Shown: in pieces, positions 36,399 to 47,904 of the stretch
Layout: the number at the start of each line of letters is the position of its first letter
Position numbering within the stretch: position 1 is the stretch's first letter
NCBI RefSeq assembly: GCF_029852145.1
Contig: NC_079979.1
Coordinates: 15,367,401 to 15,431,400 of the forward strand
Source: Microplitis mediator
Taxonomy: Eukaryota; Arthropoda; Insecta; Hymenoptera; Braconidae
Direction of reading: 5' to 3'
Length of the DNA stretch: 64,000 nt
Program-made: the position numbers and the translations under genes
The notes under the pieces: generated by a model
Told to the model about the DNA's origin: nothing
Databases searched by the model: none
The model's input: the letters and a program-made list of their open reading frames with translations, nothing else

Positions 36399-37668
36399 CA
36401 ATTAATATATATTTTATAAATTATTATTATATATTTTTTACATGACGTAAATTCGAAGAATTTTCGAGGAAATTAAATTTGATTTGGATTGAAATTCAAA
36501 TTTATTATTAAACTTGTAATTACAGCAATTACTGTTTATTATTATTATTTATTAACTATCATAATTGATACTAATGTTGGTAGATGAAAGGAATTATTGT
36601 AAAGTGTACTACACATATCACTGTAATGTCATTTAAACATTTATTCGGAATAGCGAACCCAGAAGTTTAAATCCAGTTACGTTATCCCGTATTACCTTTC
36701 TCTGATTGGGCAGTTGGCAGTTTAACGTAAAACACGATTTTACTACATAGAGAATTTAATTAAACACTAATTGTAATACCCGCTATAAATTTTCTCGTCG
36801 AAAATTTTTTTGTGAAAAAATCAAAAGCGTGTTAAATTATTAGTGACGATGCATCAATCTGCGAAGGAAGTTGTAGAGTAGGTTAAAGGCCGCTGAATCT
36901 TCAGCTTCTATTTTAAAGGAACCCATCATGCCAGTGACGGGATATTGAGTTTCGATCAATATTCTGTAAGCTTGATTTACAAATAGATTAGGGTTTAACA
37001 AGAAAATTTTTTCAAACTGATTAATAATTTTTTAAAAAATCAACATCAATATTTTTGTCGAAAATTTAAATATACAATTTTTATAAATTAATTTTTGAAT
37101 TCACCATTTTGTCCCTCTTCTAAAATATTATAAAATAAATCTTATATTTTTTTTTAACTTCATACACTTCTTTTTTTTCAATTTTTCTAAAAAAAAATCA
37201 GCCTCCATGTCTGGCCATAGATAAATTTTTCTACTTAAAAAAACTTATAATTCTAAAAAAAATTAAATTAAATTCCAAGTGAATGTTATAATTAATTGAA
37301 TTTGATTTTACAATATGATAATAATAATATATATATGTATATAATGTGATAATAGATATATATGTATATTATATTTGTGAAGGTTCTGACTGATTTTCTG
37401 ATATAATAAAAATAAGACACCAAAATTTAATGAATCAAAGGTCATCTACACCAAAAATATATACAATAATATGACCATGCGCAATGCATAATATAACATA
37501 ATATAAATAATAATGATTAATTAAATACTGTACATACAACATATATATCTGTATATATCGTGGTCTTCGTTGTTCGTTATTATACACACAGTACTAATTA
37601 ATTTACGATATCAAATTTACACTATATCAAATATCTAATAATTAAAAATCTGTTGTATTATATTATAG
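36399..37668. other. AT-rich stretch upstream of first recognised receptor exon
   Basis: Presumed intron. No coding exon found. Short TA-rich patches at 37330-37370 and 37545. Confidence 0.5.
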
Positions 37669-37806
37669 TGTAATGCTGCGGTTGGAGTAAAAGCATTTTT
37701 TGATATGATGCACAGTGGACCACACAAAGTAATGTTATTTGGAGCTGCGTGTACCCAAGTCACGGATCCAATTGCCAAAGCCTCTAAACACTGGCGTCTA
37801 ACCCAA
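37669..37806 (+). CDS. GABA-B-R2: GABA-B-R2 exon 1 of window: ectodomain lobe 1
   Basis: 46 codons, phase 0 at both ends, acceptor TATTATAG and donor GTAAGC. It begins CNAAVGVKAFFDMMHSG and runs to SKHWRLTQ. The leading cysteine is the one that follows NDTQ in the fly protein and is expected to form a lobe-1 disulfide. The FGAACTQVTDPIAKASKHW stretch is characteristic of insect subunit 2. The exon before it, which should end in a sequence like WWNDTQ, was not found upstream in the window. The 2678-bp intron after it is filled by a transposon pair. Confidence 0.95.
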
Positions 37807-37974
37807 GTAAGCTTTCATAATAATTATTATAATAATGATGATAATGATGATGATGATGATAAACTTTCAAATCCGGCGGATAAACATTACATAGTTGTTT
37901 AAGTAAACTATTAAATATGTGGCTTAGCAGTACACGATCCACGGTAATATCTATTCCTTCTCTTTATGCTCTTG

Positions 37975-38010
<36 letters not shown>

Positions 38011-39193
38011 AATTTTGATACGATGCATTGTGGACAGTTGGTTGTTCTTACTCACATACATACACACGTCATACATATTATAATAACACATCTCTCTGAT
38101 CCCTTCACTCTCGGCCCCTGTAACCACTTTCCCCTTCCCCATTTACTGCAAACTGACACCACATTTACATATAGATAGAATATGAATAGTATGTAGTATG
38201 TCGCCCATCCAAAACCGTCAATTCAGTTTACTTTAACCTGAATAAATTATTATTTTATACAATCCATTTATGTAATTATAAATTATTTCATTATTTTATA
38301 CTTACACCCGATTTACTATTTTTTATTTTTATTCTTTACATTTTTATTTATTTGTTTTCATTATAAATATATACATCATGGACAAAATAATTTTATATAT
38401 ATTTAGCTATCGATGAAATTTATTCATATAAAAATATTTAAAAGCACACGATACATTTCAATTAATTCATTAAATATTTTAATTAATTAATTTAATTTTA
38501 CAGACCGCACAATTTTATTAAAAAATAAATTTTTTTGCTATTAACTGATAAAATTTTTTTTTTTTGTTCATTATTTTCTTAAAATATGAGTGAAAAATTT
38601 TTTTTTTCAACGTCCCCATTTCGCCCGACCTCATATATAAATATATAAATATATATTCATATAAAAATATGTATCCAAGTTTACATAGATGGTTAGCGTA
38701 GAATTTTTTATGAGCTCTGCAGTAAAAATTCCACTATCTTGCACATGAGAAGCGCATTAAAAAAAAAATATTCTGTGTAAAAAGGATCTAAAGGGAAAGA
38801 ACAAGTTTAAGTTTAATAAAAAAATAACCAAAAGCATGATCGTAATGTCTACAAGCCACAGCGACTTTAAATGTTGAATCAGTGTGTGATAAACGAATTT
38901 CTTTGATCGTCGACTCATTTGTCCGACACTTTTATTTTAACTCTGAATATTCATATAATTTTTAGAAGTGTCTGATTTGAATATTCGGATAATTCGGTTT
39001 TGTAACTTTTCAAATTATTCCGTCGACTTAATTTCCTATTGAAGATTTTCCCTCTCCATGACTATGAAAATAATCATGTGTACACTGACATACTTATAAC
39101 GTAAAGGGAAGTGCGAGCACGACAGTCGACTGTTGAGCAGAAGTGGATGTACAGGAATTCTTAGAATTGCATTTTCTTACACCCCTACAAGCG
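37807..39193. other. Intron (first part), AT-rich
   Basis: Begins GTAAGC. Contains GATAATGATGATGATGAT (37838) and a 30-bp TA run at 37977-38006. No other feature seen before the transposon at 39194. Confidence 0.6.
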
Positions 39194-40317
39194 CCCGAGT
39201 CGGAATTTAGAGCCCATTTTGAACCTTCTAAAGTCGGATCTATTTCGGACTTAGAGGCTCAAAATAGAGTCTGTTTCCATGTTAAATGAGGTCCGATTTT
39301 GGTCCCTGGAGTGCTACAAATTTTCGTTTTCAGCACTTTAGGGTTCAATAGAGGATCTGATGAAAATTAAAATTAGGCCCTATTTGGAACCTCTGAGCCC
39401 TATTTTATTGTAATAATAATATGAATATTATTATTATCATTAGCATTATTAATATTATGATTAATGTATATGTTTAGGTAATGATAAATAATAATAGATT
39501 AATAATCTATGTTACTCTGGATTTTATTTGCATTTACAATGGGTAAAATAATTTCAATTAAAATTATCAAAATATACAGTAAATGCTGTTAATAGATCAA
39601 TTTTTTATAATAAATTGATAATAATAATTAATTTTATATAAATTTCGTTGCATGTCAAAAAAATAATGCTTACAATTGAATCGTTTATTTAAGAAACCCC
39701 ATAAGTCATGTTTTTTACGAAATCGGGTTTTTTTGCATTTTTGGATTCTTTGAATATCCCTCCATAGAAATCAACCAAATCAACGTTTAAAAAAAAAATT
39801 AACGGGTGGCAGCAATTTCATTTAATTGAGAAACCCCCTAAGTCAATGACTCAAATAAACATATGCAGTTTTAGTTTTACAAGTCAATCAACTTTAAATA
39901 ATTTTTTTAAGTAGTTTCAGTTAAAAAATTAAATTTTTCTTGTTGGAATCTTTTTCAGAGACGCTAACATTATAGTATTCAGTTATTTATTTATTATTTT
40001 AATGTCAAGTTTTTTCAAAAAAATTTTTTTTTGTGTTTCCTGAAAAATTTTGTTTTCTTGACTTATGGGGTTCCTCAAATAAACCATTCAATTAATTTTA
40101 AAAAATCGTTAATTTTTTCTATCATCATAAATAATTTAATTATAATGAATCGAAATTTATTACGAGACTAATATTGTCGGATTTGAAGGTTCAAAATCGG
40201 ACCTCTCAGTGAATGTTCAGACCTCTGGGTTCAGTCGGAGCTAGAGGACTACAGGGCTCTCAATCGGATCTATTTCGGGCTAGAGGGGCCTATAGAGGCT
40301 CTAAATTTCGACTCGGG
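39194..40317. mobile_element. CCCGAGTCGAAATT element, copy with nested insertion
   Basis: Ends CCCGAGTCGGAATTTAGAGC and GCTCTAAATTTCGACTCGGG (near-perfect TIR). Colinear with 14225-14918 once 39678-40089 is removed, apart from an ATATGTTTAGGTAATGATAA-type indel near 39470. It lies in the intron between receptor exons 1 and 2. Confidence 0.88.
39678..40089. mobile_element. GAATCGTTTAT MITE, nested, AATT duplication
   Basis: 412 bp with ends GAATCGTTTATTTAAGAAAC and GTTCCTCAAATAAACCATTC, and CCCATAAGTCA / TGACTTATGGGG just inside. AATT flanks both ends (39674-39677, 40090-40093) while the paralogous site at 14671 has one AATT. A longer relative is at 57929-58582. Confidence 0.87.
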
Positions 40318-40484
40318 CAGATTCATAACGCGACTAGACTGTTTTCGAAAAATTAAAAAATTCGAGTCACTTGATTTGATTCGATATCAATTATTCGTAA
40401 ATAAGTTCAAACTATTCGCACACTCCTAATAATTTAACAAATTATTTTGCTAAAAATTTATAAAATATTTATTGTTTGTTGTAG

Positions 40485-40652
40485 TTAAGTTATGCCGACA
40501 CTCATCCAATGTTCACCAGTGATAACTTTCCCAATTTCTTCAGAATAGTGCCGTCTGAAAATGCTTTCAATGCGCCCAGAGTGGCATTATTGAACCACTT
40601 CAACTGGACAAGAGTTGGAACAATTTACCAAAATGAACCTCGATATGCACTT
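40485..40652 (+). CDS. GABA-B-R2: GABA-B-R2 exon 2 of window: ectodomain hinge region
   Basis: 56 codons, phase 0 to 0, acceptor TTGTTGTAG and donor GTAAGT. It starts LSYADTHPMFTSDNFPNFF and ends RVGTIYQNEPRYAL. FRIVPSENAFNAPRVALL is the family's conserved phenylalanine-arginine plus serine block at the bilobed ectodomain hinge, seen as FRTVPSDNA in human GABBR2. NWTR is a potential N-glycosylation sequon. Reading continues past the donor for some 30 codons of hydrophobic, non-conserved residues, so the GTAAGT donor is preferred. It is followed by the largest intron of the window, 8947 bp. Confidence 0.96.
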
Positions 40653-41454
40653 GTAAGTCTCTTTCTTCATTTCTTTATTTCTTCCATAATACATCTCTTT
40701 ATTTTACATTTCTTTGTACATTCAATTCATTCTCAACTCTCTTGGTATCGGTCCAGGTACACTTGAATCCCCACAAAAGACTTTCTTATTATTAAACTAA
40801 AACATTTCTCCTCACACCAATCTCTGTTTCTCATTTACTTCTTAAGAATTCATAAACTTGAGATACTGATGCTAATTTTAAATATAAATTACAAGAATAT
40901 ATTAATATATAAATATATTAAATTTTATTATTTAGTTTTATATTTAAACTGAGTCTCAACTCAGGGATACCGAGAAAGATTTAAATTATCCAGGTCGATT
41001 ACTAAATGTATTATAATTTAAACTCAACAATTTAATGCATAATATATCAGCTAAAAGGAAATCATTTTAGTTTTACAATCACTGTATGACAATTTTTAGT
41101 GCAAAAATCATTTTTTTTCGATAATTATAATAAATTATATATTACTAAATGACTAAAATATATTTTATGGTCATCATTGAAATAATTTTTTGTTTTTTCA
41201 ATTGCATTCAAAATTTAGGGTCGAAAGATTCAAAAGTAAATTTCATTCCTAAACTCAAATTTTTTCCACTAGTCAAATAATTTTCAAATTAATTGGTCTA
41301 ATTATTCAAGATTTCATATAACTAGTATGTAATAATATCAAATTATAAATGATTAAATAATTGACAGTTAATACATATAGAGGAGAGTGAGGCAAAATGG
41401 ACCCGGTAAAAAAAGGCTTATATGTAGTATAAATTTAAGCTAATTTTTCTCCTA
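40653..41454. other. Intron (first part), AT-rich
   Basis: Begins GTAAGT. Nothing recognised until a GAGGAGAGTGAGGCAAAATG sequence (41382) bordering the MITE at 41455. Confidence 0.6.
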
Positions 41455-42252
41455 CACGGAAAAAACAGAATATTAAAAATTAATAAATAATAGTAAAAAG
41501 TGGAATCTGTTATCAGTAATTAGTACTATTATGTACTTAATGCAAAGTAGTTTACTAATTTTTGTAGATTCCTAAAAACTACTATCAATTATTTCAAAAA
41601 GTAAGTAAATATTATTACTTTTAGGTATAAATACGTGACTTACTAGTGAAAATTAATTAATTTATGACATTCATCTATTAAAAAGTAATGATTGGTCAAA
41701 TTAAGAATTGCTATCTTAGATACTGATTTTTCCAGCCGAAAAATTGCAAAAGTTACTAACTTTTATTTTACAAATTCGATATCACTGATCAATTATTAGC
41801 TTAAAATATCATTTATTCATCATTTTAAATTAATTTACAATATACATAAATCGAATAAGTGGTAAATAATAAAATGAAAAATTAGTATACTAGATACTGA
41901 TTTTTTGCTCATAAAAATACCGAAAACTTTTAACTCTTATTTTATAAATTCTATCCCACTGACTAATAATTAATATGAAATGTTATTTATTCATTGTTAT
42001 AAATTAAGTTATTATATACATAAATCGAATAAGTGGTAAATTTTTTTAATTTTTCTATGGTTATTTGGATAGTAATAAATAACTGTAGATACCAATTTAT
42101 CGATTCTTTTTCATATTAATTTTAATATACGAAATTACAAATTTTGCTCTTTTCCTTCCGATCCTGGTTTGATATTAGTATACAAATATACTAATTTTAA
42201 GTCAAAAATGAACTACAAACTATCAAAATTTTGAGCATCATTTTTTTCCGTG
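41455..42252 (+). mobile_element. CACGGAAAAA MITE family, copy C
   Basis: 798 bp, TA-flanked, ends CACGGAAAAAACAGAATATT and ATTTTTTTCCGTG. Same orientation as copy A. A deletion of about 45 bp near 42152 removes the stretch with ATAATAGCCATTTTGTAATA seen in A and D. Its flanks (TGGACCCGGTA at left, TACGGGTCCACTCC at right) are themselves inverted, so it may sit inside an older GGGGCAAAATGG-type element. Confidence 0.93.
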
Positions 42253-43840
42253 TACGGGTCCACTCCTCCCCCCCCCTCTCCCCTACAGGATTGGGGAGGG
42301 GGCTGAAATTTGGTGAGCAAAATAGACAGCTCCAAAATTTCGTGAAAATTTTTTTTTCACTGTATTCAAATGCACAAAAATTCATTATTTTCTTAGCGTC
42401 CCGTTTTTCCCGTCCTTATATTTTACAAATTTTTTTTTGTTGTTTATGAAGTCTTGAGTTATTATTCTCTATATAATATTTCTGTGATAAATACATTATA
42501 AGTTGTGTAAAGAGTCAACTATACGATAGGAATATTCAAAGTAGTCATATATATATATGATATATGTATAAGGCTATAATATGGTTTAAGCCAAAGCCGA
42601 AGCTCTTGTTGATGCTTATACTATACTGCAAAGCGTAGAGAATTCCATGAGTAATCTACCTGCAACATACTCATATATGCATAATACTCACACACACCAT
42701 ATATAATACCATAACAGTGAATAATTTTTTTTGTTCTATATATATATTTTTTTTTCTGCATGCAAGCGGGAGTGAAAAATTTTTTTGCTCTTACATTATT
42801 GGGTTTACACTTGAAAGTATTCTGAAATAAAATATTCACGAAAATTCTTTAAAATTTTTCAAGATGGATGTTTTACATATATTCAGATATATATAAAATG
42901 GAAAAAAATTTTGTCGGCAAAAAAAAAAACGAGTAATGAAAACGGAACACTCACATCTGCTATATTTCGTTGTATATTTTTTTTATTTACCCTCGTCTTT
43001 TTATTTCTTCACTTTTGCCTACAGCAAAAGTATTTCTATACATATATACAACATAAACTGTGGTTTAAATTTATGAATATTAACTTTAGCATTTCGAGAA
43101 TGTTATTTTGTTGTTGTAATTAAAATTATGGTAATTTATTTTATAAAACTTTTAAAATAGTAATAAAAAATAATTAAAATTGCGAATGGTAATTTTTTTA
43201 AATTTAATTTAAATTATAATATTAATATAAATATATAAAATTTTAAAAAATATACACAAATATTTACGTGAAAAGTTTTCGTAGGAATAAATTGATTTTA
43301 AAGTCAAAATAAAATTATAGTGTACTGATAATTATTATTATTTTCAGTACTTTGATGTAAGTACGTGCTAGTGCATATATTAAGTACTACTTATGTTTTT
43401 TCACTTGCCTCCACGTTTGCTCTATAACTCTTTGGTTATAAGATACATATATGTATATATGTATATGTGAGTATACATTGTCGTATCTGGTATACTACAC
43501 CACTACACCCTTCATAAATTAATACAACCTAGTGTTTCTAGGTCACAGACTTTAATTAAACTCAATAGTATCTTGAACGCTAGGTAAATATTATGTTTCA
43601 TATGACTACAGTACTAAAACTTGCTATTACAATATTTACTTGATTAAATATTATTAAAATTTTATTTTATATGTTTATTATTACTATTATTACTTACTTT
43701 AGTTATACACTTAGTGAAAATAAATATTTAATTTTACGTTGGTTTCGGTTAGGGAATTTAGTTTAGGCCGCGTCTGCCAGGTGGCTTACGCGTGAAATCT
43801 TCCCACACTGGGAATTAAATTTTAAATATATAAACTCATT
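42253..43840. other. Intron part, AT-rich
   Basis: A C-rich then G-rich patch at 42257-42301 (CCTCCCCCCCCCTCTCCCC, TTGGGGAGGGGG) can fold on itself. No gene beyond that. Confidence 0.55.
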
Positions 43841-44695
43841 ACCCTATCAAAAAAAAAAATCCATGTGGGAACCTCAGGGGAATCCACATAGAGAAGTATA
43901 GATTTATATAAGAACTCATATAGAAAACCATGGGTATATAGATTCCCATGTGGGAAATCCCCATAGGAAACTTTGGGTACTTGGATTCTCATACAGGAAC
44001 TTGGATATCAATACTGCCATTCTAATACGTCGTATCTCACATTTGGGAAATTTTTCAAGAGACGATAAAAACGTTTCACGGTTGGCAAAGAAAATTATTT
44101 GTAATATGTTTACATTGTTATAACCTACAAATTTATTTTCATGTTTTTCATAAAATACAGGCTTTTGTAGTGAATAAATAATTTTGAATTATATACTGTT
44201 AGAAGAGTCAAAAATTATGTATAATTACCTTCTTACTGATGTCGTTAATTACTTCCTTAAAATTAACTTAAAATTGAAAATGTTAAGCGTGACTGAACCT
44301 ATGCGAATGTGGGATACGACATATTAGAATATTTATTTAAAAATACTAAATAAACAATTTGACCTCTAAAATTTTGACATAAGCTGCACATTGTTACAAT
44401 GATTCCATTTTTCAAGAAAAGTGGAAATGTCAAATTTTGTGAGATACGACGTATTAGAATGGCAGTATCGATATATAGATTTCTTTGTGGGAAATTCATA
44501 TAGAAATCTGAGTTTCTATGTAAGTAATTTATAAAAAATCCGGGATATCTTGATTTCTTTATCAATTGTTATTGATACGCGTATATGAGTAAAGGAACAG
44601 ATTAAAATTCCCATAGGAAACCATCCGAAAACGCCATGTGGAAACTTACATAGGAATCTAGGCTGGATTTCCAAATGGATTTTTTTTAATAGGGT
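43841..44695. mobile_element. TIR element ACCCTATxAAAAAAA, split by a nested element
   Basis: Ends ACCCTATCAAAAAAAAAAAT then CCATGTGG, and the inverse CCAAATGG then ATTTTTTTTAATAGGGT. The interior repeats ATCCCATGTGGGAA, TTCCCATAGGAAA and TAGATTTCC motifs. Interrupted by 44011-44468. Confidence 0.75.
44011..44468. mobile_element. Nested element with 30-bp perfect TIR
   Basis: Starts ATACTGCCATTCTAATACGT and continues CGTATCTCAC; the right end is the exact inverse over 30 bp. GATAT occurs 2 bp outside the left end and 2 bp outside the right end, a possible 5-bp duplication. The interior is AT-rich with small frames on the minus strand (44299-44565) that run through the TIR; none is a recognisable transposase. 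Confidence 0.82.
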
Positions 44696-46003
44696 CGTCT
44701 TATATAAATGTATGATTCACTAGAGTGGGGATAGATTGTCATTGATGAGTGGCGAATAAAATATATATATTCTGCAATATGGAGTTTCTACATCATACTT
44801 TCAGAATAAATTTAAACCTTTCATTCGTTCCGTACCTCAATTCGTGATTTTGATTTGATGATATTTTTTCCTTGCAGTTTTTTTTTATGGTAATTTTAAA
44901 ATAAAATTAAATGTAATGATTTTTCAGGATGGGTTCGATGAAATTTAAGGTTATGGTATTGCGGAAAAAATAAATATATACTTTGCTATTATACGTTTGT
45001 GAGTTTTCTTTCTTTTTTTTTTTTTTTCAATTCACGCATTTTCTTTTCCGCATTTACATTTTTATTATCTTGATCAATGTTTCTTATCACATTATCTTAG
45101 CAAATAAATTGAATTGCAAATTTTGTAAATTTTCCAATAAGAACAGCATGAAAATTTATGTGACTAAATTTTATGCTCCTTGAATTTTATTAGAAAAAAA
45201 AAAAAATACGATACCGCATACACAATTTAGAAGTTAGGAGGGTCATATTTGCTAGATTTAGTCACATATAAGAAAACAAAAATTATTTTCATATTTTTCA
45301 AAGCTATCGCGTTTCGTCGGAAATAGGAAAAATAAATTTTTCAATAAGAATTGAAAATTTTTCTTATTATTTTCGAGTATAAGTGAAAAGCAAAAGATTT
45401 AGTGTCGACAGGATAAAGTGCATTTTTTCCCTGGGTCTCCATTTCGCCCAGCCCTCGCCTATTGAAAAAAATAATAATAAATTATAAAAAAAAGTTGATA
45501 TATTTTAAAATAAAAGAATTAAATAAATATTATTTTAGCGATAAATTTAATCTTGTTTCCAATATCAAACTAACTATTATCACAAATATAGACTTTACCG
45601 GACGTATTACTCAATATGACAATCACACACATATCGCACAATTTACGAGTTTAAAAAAAATACAATTTAAAAAAGGAAATTGTAAAAGTATGAAAATATT
45701 AAATTGGATATTTTTAAATTTAAAGATAGAAACGTCAAAAGTCTGACATGCGATATGACTTCCAAAGAACTTACGACCAGACATTTTAAGACGCAATCGA
45801 CATCTTTCTCTATAACCAAAAGAAAAAAATATAAATAAATAAATAGATAAAATAAATATGAAAGACTCAAAGGTATACTCAAGAATTGAACGACAGATAA
45901 AAAATTGAATATTAAAATGAAAGTAAATCCATAAATAAAAAAAACATATGACTTAGATTTTTTATTTTATATTTTTGTCTCACATAATTTTCTTGTGGAA
46001 CTT
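44696..46003. other. Intron part, AT-rich
   Basis: No feature recognised. The 94-residue open frame at 45462-45746 is Lys/Ile/Asn-rich and looks like chance. Confidence 0.5.
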
Positions 46004-46213
46004 TTAAACCGACGGAAATCCGTCTGAGCAAGAAGCTGTCTTATATATCCAAGGGAATAATAGTTTTAGATGAAAGATGAACAAGTCTTGTAGTGAATCA
46101 GACTCGTTAGTCAGACTTGCCACCGTGTAGTAGCTACAAATAATACAACATTGTGTACAGCAAACAGTAACTAGCAGTTTCAGCCGGACGTCTTCTGCTC
46201 TAACATTTGCCAT
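46004..46213 (-). CDS. Unidentified small ORF (69 aa), antisense in receptor intron
   Basis: ATG at 46213 opens MANVRAEDVRLKLLVTVCCT and it ends in TASCSDGFPSV and TAA. Composition (Val, Ser, Cys, Leu, Asp) and GC content differ from neighbouring chance frames. An N-terminal hydrophobic, cysteine-rich stretch (LLVTVCCTQCCIICSYYTVA) could be membrane-associated. GACTCGTTAGTCAGACTTGC is internally repeated. No family recognised; a TE fragment or chance remains possible. Confidence 0.25.
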   Translation of the reverse strand: MANVRAEDVRLKLLVTVCCTQCCIICSYYTVASLTNESDSLQDLFIFHLKLLFPWIYKTASCSDGFPSV

Positions 46214-46619
46214 TTCACGTTGGGGGAATTACTTCGGATAAAATACCTCGTATTTTTTTCAAATACAGACATACATTTTTTCAAATTGCAGAAAAATCAG
46301 TCGATTTTTCCACAACATATTCGAAAAATGTCATAATTAATTAAAGTCCTCAGTATACTGATGCTTTAAAAAATTCCCAATTAAATGAAAAGTTATTGAG
46401 ACTAATTGAATTTTTTCCATCGTTAAAACAATTCAAAAACGTCATGTTCACAAAGAAAAAAAATTACCGCTGTTTAAAAAAGATCACATGGCATAAAAAA
46501 ATTAAATTAATTATAAAGTTGTTAGCTGAAATAATACCATAGTTTGTAGAAAAAAAACATGTATGTATATGTAGAGATATATATGTATGTATATATGTAT
46601 GCATATGCATAAAATTGAT

Positions 46620-46890
46620 TTATTGAAATTCTTGATTGGCCTCGGGAAATAGTCATTAGCTCTACGAGGTGTAACGGTACCCGACTACCGACTAGTTGAC
46701 TATCAGATAGTACCAGTAGTTAGAGACGAGAACTGTGGGTACATGGGTGAAAGGTATTAATTCCCAGAATTCGGTTCTAACCTGAACATGACCACTGCGT
46801 TGGTCCAGGTAACATACCGCCCGAAACCGACGGTCACAATTTCGATTCAACTGTGCACCTAATTTAGGAGTGTGGCTGACATACATATAC
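46620..46890 (-). other. Higher-GC island, open on the minus strand
   Basis: The minus strand has CTCCTAAATTAG (acceptor-like) at about 46861 followed by an open frame LGAQLNRNCDRRFRAVCYLD, QRSGHVQVRTEFWELIPFTH, ending LIVN at 46692. Composition is protein-like, but I do not recognise it. It lies within the 8.9-kb receptor intron, antisense. Candidates are an exon of a nested antisense gene or a transposon relic. Confidence 0.3.
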
Positions 46891-46975
46891 TCTCCCGCAT
46901 ATATATATATATCTATATACATATGTAAAATATATGTATATAGGTACATAGTTGAAAAAGATTTTTAAGTAAGTA

Positions 46976-47343
46976 AACGGTAAAAAATAGAGAAAAGAAA
47001 CGTACGAACTTTTGGTGTACTGTCGACAAAACTTTAAAGTTTAAACAGGAAGTTGAGCCACCAAAAAATTATTATGCTGCACTATAATTATTATTGTAAG
47101 CCTCGAAAAATTATTTGTTCTCCACATACTTTTTATTTTAGGCAAACAATTTTTATTACAATGCATCAATAATTTTCAAGTGTATAAGATTTTTGGTACA
47201 CAGAAAAAAAAGGATTTGGTGAAAAATCCTTTTTTTTCTGTGTAGTGCAGCATAATAATTTTTTGCGACTCAACTTCCTGTTCACAGTTTCGTCGACAGC
47301 ATACTAAAAATTCGTATATTTTTTGTATCCATTTTTCTCCGTG
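46976..47343. mobile_element. Long-TIR foldback element with nested palindrome
   Basis: Arms of about 100 bp: left AACGGTAAAAAATAG ... GTCGACAAAACTTT, AGGAAGTTGAGCC, AAATTATTATGCTGCACTA; right is the inverse (TAGTGCAGCATAATAATTTTT, GACTCAACTTCCTGTT, GTCGACAGCATAC, TCTCCGTG). TA follows the right end. The centre is interrupted by 47199-47242. Confidence 0.78.
47199..47242. mobile_element. 44-bp perfect palindromic insertion
   Basis: 19-bp arms CACAGAAAAAAAAGGATTT with a 6-nt spacer GGTGAA, TA on both sides (47197-47198, 47243-47244). This looks like a MITE collapsed to its two TIRs. Confidence 0.75.
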
Positions 47344-47717
47344 TAGACTAGTAATTTTAAATTAAAGTAGTAACTTATTTCTGGAATTGCATACTTTCGA
47401 AAATAGCTATTGATATATATAATATTGCGCTATGTGCGGATAGAACAAATAAAGTCCCGTTGTAATGAATCTTTTTACAAGAGCTATCTGCACGAAATTG
47501 CCCTACTGTGAACAACTTTTTTACTACCCTAGGGCACGTTTTAAAAGGCGGGTTTTATTAAAGCGAACGGCAATATCAAAGCATTCTTTTGTAACCAATT
47601 GGAAACTGTTTTCTCTGTCAACGTAAATCAAGTGTTACTAATTTTTAATGTATATATATTAGTTCCTTTTTTTTCTTACTATTTCTATTAAAAAAAATTG
47701 AACGTCAGTTACACTTA

Positions 47718-47800
47718 CACTGTAAAAAATTTGCGGAGTGGATGATTTTTTATTTATTTAATTCCCTCGAAGTAAATTTCACTCCGAAGGGAAATTTCGG
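47718..47800. mobile_element. Fragment of the GGAGTGA MITE (left end)
   Basis: CACTGTAAAAAATTTGCGGA, GTGGATGATTTTTTATTTATT and AATTTCACTCCGAAGGG match the 25260-25574 family. A right-end fragment occurs at 49118-49176, beyond copy D. Confidence 0.65.
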
Positions 47801-47904
47801 AAAATATTAATCATAAAAAAAATTACTAATACATAGTGAGCTTAGGTCTTTTATATTTTGACATTTATATTTACGAAAATAATTACGAGCTCCCTTTCCA
47901 TATA

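Noticed and set aside
42197..42385. Minus-strand frame sharing its C-terminus with one at 16440
   Set aside because: The shared end is the TIR of the CACGGAAAAA MITE, not a protein family.
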